From DAISKN01 sp963716925 (GTDB lineage: Bacteria > Acidobacteriota > Vicinamibacteria > Marinacidobacterales > SMYC01): a stretch of DNA of 64,000 nucleotides. Below the pieces are notes generated by a model, which was given only the letters and a program-made list of their open reading frames with translations, had not been told where the DNA came from and ran no database searches. Positions 28,043 through 36,943 of this stretch are shown here, piece after piece (position 1 is the first letter of the stretch; each line of letters opens with the position of its first letter). Location of the stretch: positions 124,001-188,000 of the forward strand of contig CAVQUX010000025.1 in NCBI GenBank assembly GCA_963716925.1. The letters are read 5' to 3'. The position numbers were made by a program, and so were the translations under genes.

Positions 28043-29557
28043 ATGTCACGGGCCACGATCCTCTTGACTCTACTCGCGCCTCTCGCTTCCTGCACCGGAA
28101 CGAGAGCTCCCGAGGCTCCCGCGGGTCCGGCTCGCTCCGAGAGAGAGAGGGTCGTCGAGATGTTCGCGCGGAGCTACGTCCCCGGCCGGAGCGGCCAGAT
28201 TTTCCTCGTGGCCGAGAAAGGCGACTTCTTCCTGTCCCGGCGCGACGACGTCTACCAGTTCATGCACGGAGGCCCTTGGGAATACGACGTCGAGATCCCG
28301 CTCCTGTTCCATGGAGAACCCTTCGTCCGCAGAGGCGAGTATCCCGGTCCCGCCCGCCAGCAGGACGTGGCCCCGACGCTCGCCGCGATTCTCGGACTTC
28401 CGGTCCCCACGACGATGACCGGGCGCGCGCTCACCCAAGCCCTGTCCGGCGGAAGCGAGCGGCCGCGCGTCCTCTTCCTCGCGGTTCTCGACGGAATGGG
28501 CACGGACACCTGGAAGCGGCTTACACCCGCGCTACCGACGCTCTCGCGGCTTCGGACGGAGGGGGCGTGGTTCCAAGAGGCGCGCATCGACTATCTTCCC
28601 ACGGTCACCAGCGCCGGTCATTCCACCATTGCCACGGGCACCGACCCGCGCTTCCACGGAATCCACGCGAACGCCACCTTCGACCGCAGAACGGGAAAGG
28701 GAGACGAGCCCTTTCCCGGAATGAGCCCGAAGAACTACCTCGCGTTCACGCTCGCCGATCACTGGAACCTCGCGACGTCCGGCAGGGCGGTCCTCATCGC
28801 CCAGGGAACTACGCCGCGGGGCGTGGTTTCTCTCGCGGGATTCGGGGCCTGCGCGATCAACGGCCGCCCGATCGTGATGGCGATGTTCGACGAGAAGAAG
28901 GCGGGATGGGTGACCAACGAGGACTGCTTCCGCCTTCCCGAATACCTCGAGGACGATCACGCGGCGAAGGCATGGGAGGCGGTCTCCGGCACCTGGATGG
29001 GACACAAGATCGACAGCGGCCGGACGATCCTTCGAACCGGCCTCTTTCCGCGCTTTCAGACGGATGCGCTCATCGAGATGATCGAGAAGGAGTCCGTCGG
29101 AAAGGACGCGATTCCCGATCTGCTCCTCGTGAATTTCAAGACCCCCGACTACGTGACCCACCAGTACGGGCCCGAGTCGAAGGAGGCGGAGGAGGCCCTG
29201 CGCGCCCTCGACTCCGAGATCGCGCGCGTGCTCTCGGCGCTCGACGCCGCTGCCGGTGCGGGCCGAACCGTGGTCGCCATCACTTCCGATCACGGGATGC
29301 CGCCCGAGCCCAAGGCGCCGGACCAGGCGCGCCGCTACGTCGAAGACATAGTCTCCGCGGTGAACCAGCGGTTCGACCCCGAAGGACGCCTCGTACTGGA
29401 CTTCAGCGACGGAGCGAACTGCCAGATGTACGTGAACATCGATCGTCTGGACGAGTTGAAGCTCGGGCTCGACGACGTTGCCGCGTTCCTGGAGGAGATG
29501 CCTTTCATCCGCTTCGCGTTCACCGAGGACCAGGTCCGCGCCACGCGGGTTCGATGA
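28043..29557 (+). CDS. Alkaline phosphatase-superfamily lipoprotein, circularly permuted
   Basis: The 504-residue lipoprotein (lipobox LASC, Cys17) is a phosphodiesterase/phosphatase with the PafA/NPP-like metal site. The first metal aspartate is Asp150 (LFLAVLDGMGTDT) and the nucleophile is Thr189 (PTVTSAGHST). D-x3-H in KTPDYVTHQYG and ITSDHGM follow. The element normally found at the C-terminus is placed before this core, at residues 40-135: YVPGRSGQIFLV, then HGGPWEYDVEIPLLFHG with metal His75, then QQDVAPTLAAILGLPVP. The chain ends right where that element would usually begin. All ligands are present, so it may be active. The gene follows the ADOP permease. Confidence 0.85.
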   Translation: MSRATILLTLLAPLASCTGTRAPEAPAGPARSERERVVEMFARSYVPGRSGQIFLVAEKGDFFLSRRDDVYQFMHGGPWEYDVEIPLLFHGEPFVRRGEYPGPARQQDVAPTLAAILGLPVPTTMTGRALTQALSGGSERPRVLFLAVLDGMGTDTWKRLTPALPTLSRLRTEGAWFQEARIDYLPTVTSAGHSTIATGTDPRFHGIHANATFDRRTGKGDEPFPGMSPKNYLAFTLADHWNLATSGRAVLIAQGTTPRGVVSLAGFGACAINGRPIVMAMFDEKKAGWVTNEDCFRLPEYLEDDHAAKAWEAVSGTWMGHKIDSGRTILRTGLFPRFQTDALIEMIEKESVGKDAIPDLLLVNFKTPDYVTHQYGPESKEAEEALRALDSEIARVLSALDAAAGAGRTVVAITSDHGMPPEPKAPDQARRYVEDIVSAVNQRFDPEGRLVLDFSDGANCQMYVNIDRLDELKLGLDDVAAFLEEMPFIRFAFTEDQVRATRVR

Positions 29558-29673
29558 AGTCTTCCGGCCTGTCGCCGTCGGGACCTTCAATCCTTCGGTT
29601 GCCGCTCAGCGGTCGCCCTCTCGCCCGCGCGCGATCGACTCGAACGTGGAGACGAGAACGCTCCGACTCAGGG

Positions 29674-30979
29674 CTAGCGCCCTCGATTCAGCCAGTAGAG
29701 CGCCGCCCCGGCCGCGAGCGCTCCGGCCCCGCCCAGGAGCTGGGGCCGCGTCGCGCCCGCGATGAGGGCGAGGGAGATCAGAATCGCCGCCAGGGGAACA
29801 ATGGGTCCGAAGGGTACGGTGAACGTCGCCCCCTGGACCCGTCCGGCGAACCGCTTCCGCCGGAGAGCGAGGGTCGCGGCACAAGCTCCGGTGTAGGTGA
29901 CCAGACGCGCCACCGCGCTCACCGTCGCCAGATAGACGAACGAGCCCGACAGGGCGAGGGCGAGCGCGACGATCGAGGTGAACCAGATCGCCTTGGAGGG
30001 AGTGCGGTGGACGGGGTCGATGTAGCGGAAGAAACGCGGAAGCGCGCCGTTCTCCGAGAGGGCGAAGAGCATCCTCGAGCCGGTCAGGACCTGCCCGGCG
30101 TTGTTGCCGGTCATGGCGACGACCGATCCGATGCCGATGAGCGCCGCCCCCGCGGGCCCCATGAAGGCGAGGGCCGCATCCGCGATCGGGGTCCGGGTGC
30201 TCGCGAGAATCCCCATGGGTGGTCATGGCGATGACTTGCGTCAGCGTCATGATCGCCGTAACCGCGAGAATGGTGGCGATGAAAGCGAAGGGAAGGTGGC
30301 GCCTGGGGTCGCTCGCCTCACCCGCCGGCACTCCGATGACGTCGTAGCCTCCGTAGGCGAAGATGAGGAGGAGCCCCGCCGCCGCCGCGCTCTCGAGGGT
30401 GAGCTCCGGCAGCGGCGCGAGCCTGCTCCACTCGGCGAAGAACAGGCCGACGGCGATGAAGACCGCGAGAGGCACCAGCTTGGCCAGGGTGAGCGAGTTC
30501 ACGAGCCAGGCGCTCTGCGTGATCCCCCGCGCGTTGATGAATGCGAGAGTCAGAGTGAGGCCGGCGATGAGGAGCGCTCTGCCAGGGCCGGCCTTCATCA
30601 CCGGCCAGTAGAAGGCGAGCGCGAGGGCGATCCCGTTCGCGACCGAGGCCTGGCTCGCGGCCCGGGTGAACCACTGCATCCATCCCACTTCGAACGCGAC
30701 GAAGCGCCCGAACGCCGCCTGAGTGTAGAGATAGGGCCCGCCCGTGCCCTCGAAGCGGCTTCCGACCTCGGCGAAGCAGAGGGCGACGGCGAGCGACGCC
30801 AGGCCCGCGAGCACGAAAGCGATCGGGCTCCAATTCCCGATGAGCGCCATGAGCTCCGAGGGGAGAAGGAAGATCGAGACGCCGATGACCTGGTTGATCC
30901 CGATGGCGGTCAGGTCCCAGCGCCCGAGAGCGCGCTTCAGGGTCGGTGCCGGAGGGGCTTGGTTCGGGGAGGAGGACAC
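29674..30979 (-). pseudogene. APC-family amino acid permease, one frameshift
   Basis: The N-terminal part (from ATG 30979) runs through helices 1-7, with INQVIGVSIFLLPSELMALIG, FEGTGGPYLYTQAAFG and IFAYGGYDVIGVPAGEASDP. At MTLTQVIAM, near 30215-30230, the frame is lost. The remainder continues in another frame from MGILASTRTPIADAALAF to the stop at 29674. Joined, the two parts make a normal permease of about 430 residues. It is a recent pseudogene or carries a one-base sequence error. Confidence 0.8.
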
Positions 30980-31007
30980 GGCCGCGACGTTATATCACGG
31001 CGGCGCC

Positions 31008-31088
31008 ATTCGCCCCGTGGAAGCTTCAATGGATGCGGGAGGAGGTGAGCTTGACGTCGGCACGCGGCCAGGCCTTCTCGAAACGCTC
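31008..31088. repeat. Left direct repeat: duplicated 3' end of a TPR gene
   Basis: About 81 bases match 34658-34738 with about eight mismatches; the stretch from 31033 to 31061 is identical. Read on the minus strand, 31026-31090 encodes ERFEKAWPRADVKLTSSRIH and a stop codon. This is the same C-terminus as the TPR protein at 34676 (AWSRADVKLTSSRMR). It is a remnant of a second copy of that gene's end, and with the right-hand copy it brackets the amidohydrolase gene. Confidence 0.75.
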
Positions 31089-31261
31089 CTTTGCGCTCCG
31101 GGGGATCACACGGGTGAAATTCGGACAAGAAATGGCATCATAGGGCCGCGGAACCGGTAGGCATTTGTCCCGGTTTCGGCCATGCGCGGCCGGACTCGCG
31201 CTGGCACTTCTTGATCCGGCGGTCGGCCCATTCAGTACAACGATCCAAAGAGAGACTCGAC

Positions 31262-34200
31262 ATGACAGAATCCAGATATCCTGATCCGCCAGGCATGGGT
31301 GTGCGGACCTGGGAACGTCCGCGCGGCATCGTGCCGATTCCCGATTCCGGCTCCACCGTCACGATCCTTCGCCCCGCATCGCCCGCCGCGGCGCGGGGGC
31401 TTCTCTTCGCGGCTCTCGCCCTGTTCCATCCCGGAGGCTGGCTCTGCGGCACCCTCTACGCGCAGCAGGCCGAGGAAGCCTGGAGCGTCGAGACGCCCAC
31501 CGGCCCCACGCACGAGCTGACCTTCGAGACCACCCAAGGCACCTGGATGAGCCTGGATGTTTCGCCCGACGGACGCTCGCTTGCCTTCGACCTGTTGGGC
31601 CACATCTATGAGATGCCGATCGCAGGCGGGGAAGCCCGGGCGCTCACCAGCGGGCGCTCCTGGAACCTGTTTCCCCGCTACAGCCCCGACGGCGAGTACC
31701 TGGCGTTCTCCTCGGATCGCTCCGGAAGCTACGACGTGTGGATCCTGGACCGCCGGAGCGGCTCGCTCCGAAACCTCTCCGAATCGACGGAGAACGTGTA
31801 CGAGCCGTCCTGGTCGCTCGACGGACTCCGTATCTACGCAGGCACCGAGGAGGACGGGTCTCCCAATCAACTCGTGGCCTTCGACCTCCGGGGCGGGCGA
31901 CAAACTCTGGTCTCGGGCGAGGGATTCGTGAACGGATCTCGGCCGGAGCCCGGCGGGTCCGGACTCTTCTACGAGCGGGCCGGCCCGCCCCTCTATTCCT
32001 TCGCCTTCAATCCCTACGTCATCCCGCCCAGCGGTGCACGGGTCGAGCGCTACGACGAGGCCACGGGGGAGGTCACGGTCCACATCGAACGGCCGGGCGG
32101 CGCCTTCGCCCCGGTGCTTTCTCCCGACGGGAAGCAGCTGGCGTACGTCCACCGCTCGGTGGACGACACCGTGTTGATCGTGCAGAACCTGGCCACCCGG
32201 AAGGAGCGCGTGTTGCTCCGGGGGCTCGATCGCGACCGGCAGGAGAGCTGGCAGCCGTACGGTCCCTACCCCAGCCTGGCCTGGCACCCCGACGGAAGGC
32301 GCCTCTTCCTGAACCTGGCCGGGGGCATCACGGCGGTCGACTGGGAAAGTGGCGAGACGACCCGCATCCCCTTCCGCGCCACCGTCGAGCGCCAGCTCTC
32401 GGAGACCATCCGGTTCAAGAGCGAGGAGCCGCGTGAGCGGACGCGGACGCGCGCCCAACGCTGGGGGACCCGGACGCCGCAGGGCGTACTGTTCGAAGCG
32501 CTCGGCGATCTCTGGCTGAAGGAAGGGGAGAGCGCTCCCCGCAATCTCACCCGTTCGGACGCTCTGGAAACGAGCCCTGTGCAGGACCCGAGGACGGGTG
32601 CCCTCTATTACGCGGCCTGGACCGACGACGATTTCGGCGCCGTCTACCGGCTGGCCGATGGCCGCGCCGAGCGCCTGACGTCGGTGCCATCCCAATACGG
32701 AAGCCTGGCTCTTTCGCCCGACGGCAGCCGCCTCGCGTACGTGCGCGGCACCGGGCTCCTCCAGCGCGGTGGGTGGCTCTCCAACGAGACCCGGTTCGAC
32801 CTGGTGGTGCGCGAATCGACCGGCGCCGAGCGCCGCGTCACCGGCGTTACCGGACAGCCGCTCGAGTACGCGAACATCGCGGGGAAGATTCCGCCCGGCG
32901 TGGTCTTCGATCGCACCGGCGACACGCTCTACTTCTCCGAGTTCGAGGAAAACGTCCTGGTACTCAAACGGATCCGCATCGACGGCACCGGAGAGACGCT
33001 GCTCTATCGCTTCCCGAACTCCGTAGCCGCGGTGATCTCCCCAGACCTGGCCTGGATCGCGATGCGTGAGTACCAGCGGAGCTTTCTCACTCCGTTCGCG
33101 TACGCGGGCAACCCCATCGACGTCTCGGCTTATGATCATCTCGGCTTCACCGTCCGGGTGGATCCCGACGATGGCGGCTACCTCACCTGGTCGGCCGACG
33201 GCCGCACGCTGGGCTGGACCCGAGGGACGGGCTACTACGAGAAGGACGTCTCCGCCATCCTGTCCGAGCGGGAAGCCGCCGCGTCCACCGCGCGCCGCAC
33301 CGAGCTTTCGATCGAGTTCGACGTCGACCGCTCCGAAGGAGCGGTCGCCCTCACTGGCGTTCGAGTGATCACCATGAACTCCGGTCGGGACGTGCTGGAG
33401 AACGCGACCGTGCTCGTCGAAGGGAGCCGGATCGCAGCGATCGGGCGGGAGGTGGAAATCCCGAGCGGCGCCAAGGTGTATGACCTCGGAGGCCGTACCG
33501 TCATCCCGGGGCTGGTGGACGCTCATGCCCACCCTCACATCGAGCATTCGTCGCTCCAGGTGATCGAGCAGCAACCCACCTACTTGAGCGGACCGCTCGC
33601 CTACGGAGTCACTACTCTCGTAGAGGTCTACGGTAACGAGTACCGCGACGGATGGCTCTCCGACATGCTGCGCGCGGGCCGGATCACGGGACCCCGGCTC
33701 TTCACGACCGGCTCGGTGATTTTCGGCGAGCGAAAAGGCATGCGGCTTCGGATGTTCCGGCCGATCGAAACCCTCGAGGACGCCCGCGAGCAGCTCCGCT
33801 GGAACAAGGACCACGGCGCGATCGCCGTGAAGGACTACGCTCAAGCCACCCGGAAGCGCCGGCACCTCGTGGCCACCGCGGCGCGCGAGCTCGGGCTCAA
33901 CGTCGTTTCCGAGTCCGCGTCGGACCCGCAGATGAACTTCACGCAGCTACTGGACGGTGTCACGGGAATCGAGCATTCCATGGGCCTCGCTCCGTTCTAC
34001 GACGACGTCGTGCGGTTCTGGGGCGGCACCGCCGCCGGTATGACGCCGACGCTGTTGGTGGTCTACAACGGCCACATGGGCGAGGGCTGGTTCCACCAGG
34101 GCAGCAAGCTGTGGGAGGATTCCAAGCTCACCCGCTTCATCACGCCGGAACAGTTGATGCGGATCAGGAGCTCGACCCACCTCTGGCCGGAAGACATGTA

Positions 34201-34588
34201 CGCCTGGCGGATGGCGTCGGAGCTCAGAAAGCTCTACTCCAACGGCACCTCGATTCAGCTGGGCGCTCACGGCCAGATGTTCGGACTCGACGCCCACTGG
34301 GAAATGCAACTTCTGGCAGAGGGCGGGTTCACGCCGGGTCAAGTGCTGGAGATCGCAACCATCAAGGGTGCCACGCACCACGGACTCGACGGCGACATCG
34401 GCTCGCTCGAGGTCGGAAAGCTCGCGGACCTGGTGGTGCTGGAAGCGAACCCGCTGGAGAACATCGAGAACGCGCAAAAGATCGAGTACGTGATGAAGAA
34501 CGGCGTTCTCTATGCTGGAGCGGATGCGTCCCGAGTCTGGCCCGATCCCCGGCCGGCACCGCGACCCTATTTCGCGTCAAGGGACTGA
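31262..34588 (+). CDS. Amidohydrolase with N-terminal TolB-like propeller, exported
   Basis: The 1108-residue product has a leader with a hydrophobic core (GLLFAALALFHPGGWLCGTLYA). WD40/PD40-type propeller repeats follow (LAFDLLGHIYEMPIAGGEARALTSG; FPRYSPDGEYLAFSSDRSGSYDVW; LSPDGSRLAYVRG). From about residue 690 there is an amidohydrolase-1 domain with the metal motif GLVDAHAHPH, carboxylysine-region IAVKDYAQATRKRRH, IEHSMGL and the C-terminal HGLDGDIGSLEVGKLADLVVLEANPLE. It likely cleaves peptides or cyclic amides outside the cytoplasm. The start is uncertain (ATG 31262 chosen; the frame opens at 31211). Direct repeats on both sides suggest insertion as a unit. Confidence 0.88.
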   Translation: MTESRYPDPPGMGVRTWERPRGIVPIPDSGSTVTILRPASPAAARGLLFAALALFHPGGWLCGTLYAQQAEEAWSVETPTGPTHELTFETTQGTWMSLDVSPDGRSLAFDLLGHIYEMPIAGGEARALTSGRSWNLFPRYSPDGEYLAFSSDRSGSYDVWILDRRSGSLRNLSESTENVYEPSWSLDGLRIYAGTEEDGSPNQLVAFDLRGGRQTLVSGEGFVNGSRPEPGGSGLFYERAGPPLYSFAFNPYVIPPSGARVERYDEATGEVTVHIERPGGAFAPVLSPDGKQLAYVHRSVDDTVLIVQNLATRKERVLLRGLDRDRQESWQPYGPYPSLAWHPDGRRLFLNLAGGITAVDWESGETTRIPFRATVERQLSETIRFKSEEPRERTRTRAQRWGTRTPQGVLFEALGDLWLKEGESAPRNLTRSDALETSPVQDPRTGALYYAAWTDDDFGAVYRLADGRAERLTSVPSQYGSLALSPDGSRLAYVRGTGLLQRGGWLSNETRFDLVVRESTGAERRVTGVTGQPLEYANIAGKIPPGVVFDRTGDTLYFSEFEENVLVLKRIRIDGTGETLLYRFPNSVAAVISPDLAWIAMREYQRSFLTPFAYAGNPIDVSAYDHLGFTVRVDPDDGGYLTWSADGRTLGWTRGTGYYEKDVSAILSEREAAASTARRTELSIEFDVDRSEGAVALTGVRVITMNSGRDVLENATVLVEGSRIAAIGREVEIPSGAKVYDLGGRTVIPGLVDAHAHPHIEHSSLQVIEQQPTYLSGPLAYGVTTLVEVYGNEYRDGWLSDMLRAGRITGPRLFTTGSVIFGERKGMRLRMFRPIETLEDAREQLRWNKDHGAIAVKDYAQATRKRRHLVATAARELGLNVVSESASDPQMNFTQLLDGVTGIEHSMGLAPFYDDVVRFWGGTAAGMTPTLLVVYNGHMGEGWFHQGSKLWEDSKLTRFITPEQLMRIRSSTHLWPEDMYAWRMASELRKLYSNGTSIQLGAHGQMFGLDAHWEMQLLAEGGFTPGQVLEIATIKGATHHGLDGDIGSLEVGKLADLVVLEANPLENIENAQKIEYVMKNGVLYAGADASRVWPDPRPAPRPYFASRD

Positions 34589-34626
34589 CCGGAGAGTTTT
34601 CGAGCCGCTCAGGCCAGAGCGCGGCG

Positions 34627-34648
34627 GCCCGGCGGGCCACCGCCGGGC
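34627..34648. terminator. Hairpin between convergent amidohydrolase and TPR genes
   Basis: A perfect 9-bp inverted repeat (GCCCGGCGG with CCGCCGGGC) has a 4-base loop, 38 bases after the amidohydrolase stop codon. No U-run is present. Confidence 0.5.
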
Positions 34649-34657
34649 TCGCGCGCT

Positions 34658-34738
34658 ATTCGATCCGTAGAAGCTTCAACGCATGCGGGAGGAGGTGAGC
34701 TTGACGTCGGCCCGCGACCAGGCCTTCTCGAAACGCTC
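34658..34738. repeat. Right direct repeat at the 3' end of the TPR gene
   Basis: This is the partner of 31008-31088. Here the repeated bases are the real last codons of the TPR gene and about 18 bases beyond its stop codon. The 3.65-kb unit between the copies contains only the amidohydrolase gene. Confidence 0.75.
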
Positions 34739-36379
34739 TTTCATCAGCGCCGCCTGCTCGGTCTTGCCCTGGGCCTCGAGCGCCTTCGTGAGCCCGTAGA
34801 GAGACCATCCGTTCTCGCGGTTGCGCCGGAGGTCCTCCCAGTAGATCGTCTCCGCCTCGCGCGCGCGGCCGGCCTCGAGGAGAACCCCTGCCAGTGCATG
34901 CCGCGGTGGATAATGCCATTCGCTGGGCTCGGTGTAGACCAGGCTGTCCTCGAGACGAACCGCCCTCTCGAGATGGGAGATCGCTTCGTCGTAGTTCTTC
35001 TTCGCGGCTTCGACCTCGCCCCCGAGGACTTCGGGCGCGATCGAGAAAATGACGTTGGCTCTATTCGGCGAGAACAGCGCGAAGTCCAGCGCCGGGTCCT
35101 TGGCGATGCGCTTCACCTCGGCGAGCTCCTTCTCCGCCTCCGCGAGATTGCCCTTCCCCAGGAACGACAGGCCTCGCGCGTAATGCCAGACGCCCGTCAC
35201 GTACAGGCTGCTCGCAGGAGGCGCCGGCTCTTTCAGCATCTCGTCCCATCGCCCGAAGCGGGAGAGCGCGTAATACGGAACCACGCGGAACCCCGCGGTC
35301 AGTGGCATTTCCTTCAAGGCCTCGTCGGGGACCTTCGCCGCGACCTTGCGGGCGTTGTCGATCGCGAGCTGGCCGCGGCCGTCCATGGTCGCCGCGAACC
35401 ACAGGAAGTGGATGTTGTGGGGGTAGTAGCCCATGGGATACAGACCCTGGGCCCGGCACTGGGTGATGTAGTCCTCGTCGGCGAGGACCGCGAGCTCGTT
35501 GCTTCTCGCGGCATCTTCATACCGCCCGATGCGCTGGTAGATATGCGAGGGCATGTGGACCATGTGCCCCGCCCCGGGCATGAGGGTCAGCAGCCAATCG
35601 GCCGCGATCGCCGCTTTCTCCGGCGTCTCGGTAGGTTCCATCAGATGGATGTAGAGATGGAGCGCCAGGGGGTGGTGCGAGTCACGCTCGAGCACCGACT
35701 CGATGAGGGACACGATTTCGGTCGTCCCCTCCTGGGGCTCGCCGTCCGGCATCCAGTAGCCCCAGGGCCTCAGATCCATCATGGATTCGGCATAGAGAGC
35801 CTGGGCGTCGAGGTCGTCGGGAAAGCTCTTCGCCACCGCCCGCATCGCCTCGGCGAAGGCCTTGTCGGCTGCCGCCCGGTCCTCGGCCTTGCCCGTATAC
35901 CTCTTCGCGAGGGCATCGATATAGGCCTGCTCCCGCGGCGACGCCTTGGACTTCAGCGACACCGCTTTCTGGACCAGCTCGTAGGCCGTGGGCTCCTGGG
36001 CCGGCTCCATCACCGCGTTGATGTTCGGGCCGAGGACCAGCGCCTGCCCCCAGTAGGCCATCGCCAGGTCGGGATCGAGCCGCGCCGCCTCGCGGAAGGA
36101 TCGGCCGGCTTCGGCGTGGTTGAATCCGAAGGCCAGATTCAGCCCCTGGTTCATGAAGAGCTGCGCATCCCTCGAGAGCGTGGTGACCGGGAAGGTGTGC
36201 GGCCCGAGGTTCTGAAGACGGGGCGCCAGCTCCCCCGTCGGGGCCGGAACGTTCGCCTTCACGTCTTCTTTATAATGTTGATGGGACGGCGCCTGGGACT
36301 GAGCCAGTACGGGTGACGTCAAAAGGACGGCGACCACGGCGACCCTCGTGCCGAAAGCGACAGTTCGAAACGGTTTCAT
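34676..36379 (-). CDS. Secreted TPR-repeat protein
   Basis: The 567-residue product has a signal peptide (VAVVAVLLTSPVLAQSQ) and many helical TPR units. The conserved opening block includes QLFMNQGLNLAFGFNHAEAGRSFREAARLDP and DLAMAYWGQALVLGPN. The His-rich stretch GAGHMVHMPSHIYQRIGRY is typical of this family of large periplasmic TPR proteins. AAGGAGG precedes the ATG and an A/T-rich -10 (TATAAT on this strand, 36413-36418) lies upstream. The function is unknown. Its 3' end is duplicated at 31008. Confidence 0.88.
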   Translation of the reverse strand: MKPFRTVAFGTRVAVVAVLLTSPVLAQSQAPSHQHYKEDVKANVPAPTGELAPRLQNLGPHTFPVTTLSRDAQLFMNQGLNLAFGFNHAEAGRSFREAARLDPDLAMAYWGQALVLGPNINAVMEPAQEPTAYELVQKAVSLKSKASPREQAYIDALAKRYTGKAEDRAAADKAFAEAMRAVAKSFPDDLDAQALYAESMMDLRPWGYWMPDGEPQEGTTEIVSLIESVLERDSHHPLALHLYIHLMEPTETPEKAAIAADWLLTLMPGAGHMVHMPSHIYQRIGRYEDAARSNELAVLADEDYITQCRAQGLYPMGYYPHNIHFLWFAATMDGRGQLAIDNARKVAAKVPDEALKEMPLTAGFRVVPYYALSRFGRWDEMLKEPAPPASSLYVTGVWHYARGLSFLGKGNLAEAEKELAEVKRIAKDPALDFALFSPNRANVIFSIAPEVLGGEVEAAKKNYDEAISHLERAVRLEDSLVYTEPSEWHYPPRHALAGVLLEAGRAREAETIYWEDLRRNRENGWSLYGLTKALEAQGKTEQAALMKERFEKAWSRADVKLTSSRMR

Positions 36380-36442
36380 GCAGTTCCTCCTTCCGCTTCG
36401 CGATACGCGGGATTATAACAAACCCGCCAGGAGACCGAACCG

Positions 36443-36901
36443 ATGAAAAAGAAGACTCCGAGACAGGAACTCGACGGATTCCTCTCCAAGTACGAACCGG
36501 ACATCGCGTCCGAAGCGCGCAAGGTGCTGGCGAAGATGCGCACGCGCCTCCCCGGCGCGATCGAGCTCGTGTACGACAACTACAACGCCCTGGCGATCGG
36601 CTTCGGCCCGACGGAGCGGGCCTCCGAGGCGATTTTCTCCATCGCCGTTTTTCCGCGCTGGGTCAGTCTTTTCTTCCTCCAGGGAGCGAAGCTCGATGAT
36701 ACCGACAAGGTCCTCAAAGGAAGCGGAAACGTCGTCCGCCATATCGTCCTCGAGGGCCCCGCGACCCTCGACCGGCCCGCGGTCAAGGCGCTGATGAAAC
36801 AAGCGCTGGAGCGCGCCAAAAAACCCCTCGAAAGGAAAGCCCGCGGCCGGGTGATCATCAAGTCGATCTCCGCGAAGCAGCGTCCCCGACGGCCCGCGTA
36901 G
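36443..36901 (+). CDS. DUF1801-like protein
   Basis: The 152-residue cytoplasmic protein resembles the DUF1801/YdhG-like fold. ARKVLAKMRTRLPGAIELVYDNYNALAIGFGP is the typical first half, and SIAVFPRWVSLFFLQGAKLDDTDKVLKGSG with RHIVLEGPATLDRPAVKALM the second. Relatives include the B. subtilis iron chaperone fold, but no function can be assigned. CAGGAG precedes the ATG and TATAAC lies at 36414-36419, in the region shared with the divergent TPR promoter. Confidence 0.8.
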   Translation: MKKKTPRQELDGFLSKYEPDIASEARKVLAKMRTRLPGAIELVYDNYNALAIGFGPTERASEAIFSIAVFPRWVSLFFLQGAKLDDTDKVLKGSGNVVRHIVLEGPATLDRPAVKALMKQALERAKKPLERKARGRVIIKSISAKQRPRRPA

Positions 36902-36943
36902 ACGCTTGACTCCCGGGTCCGCCCGGAGCGAGACTCCCGCAAC

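Noticed and set aside
34676..36379. Sigma-54 or CRISPR-type repeats in the TPR gene
   Set aside because: Repeats seen there are amino-acid-level TPR units; no regular DNA spacing exists.
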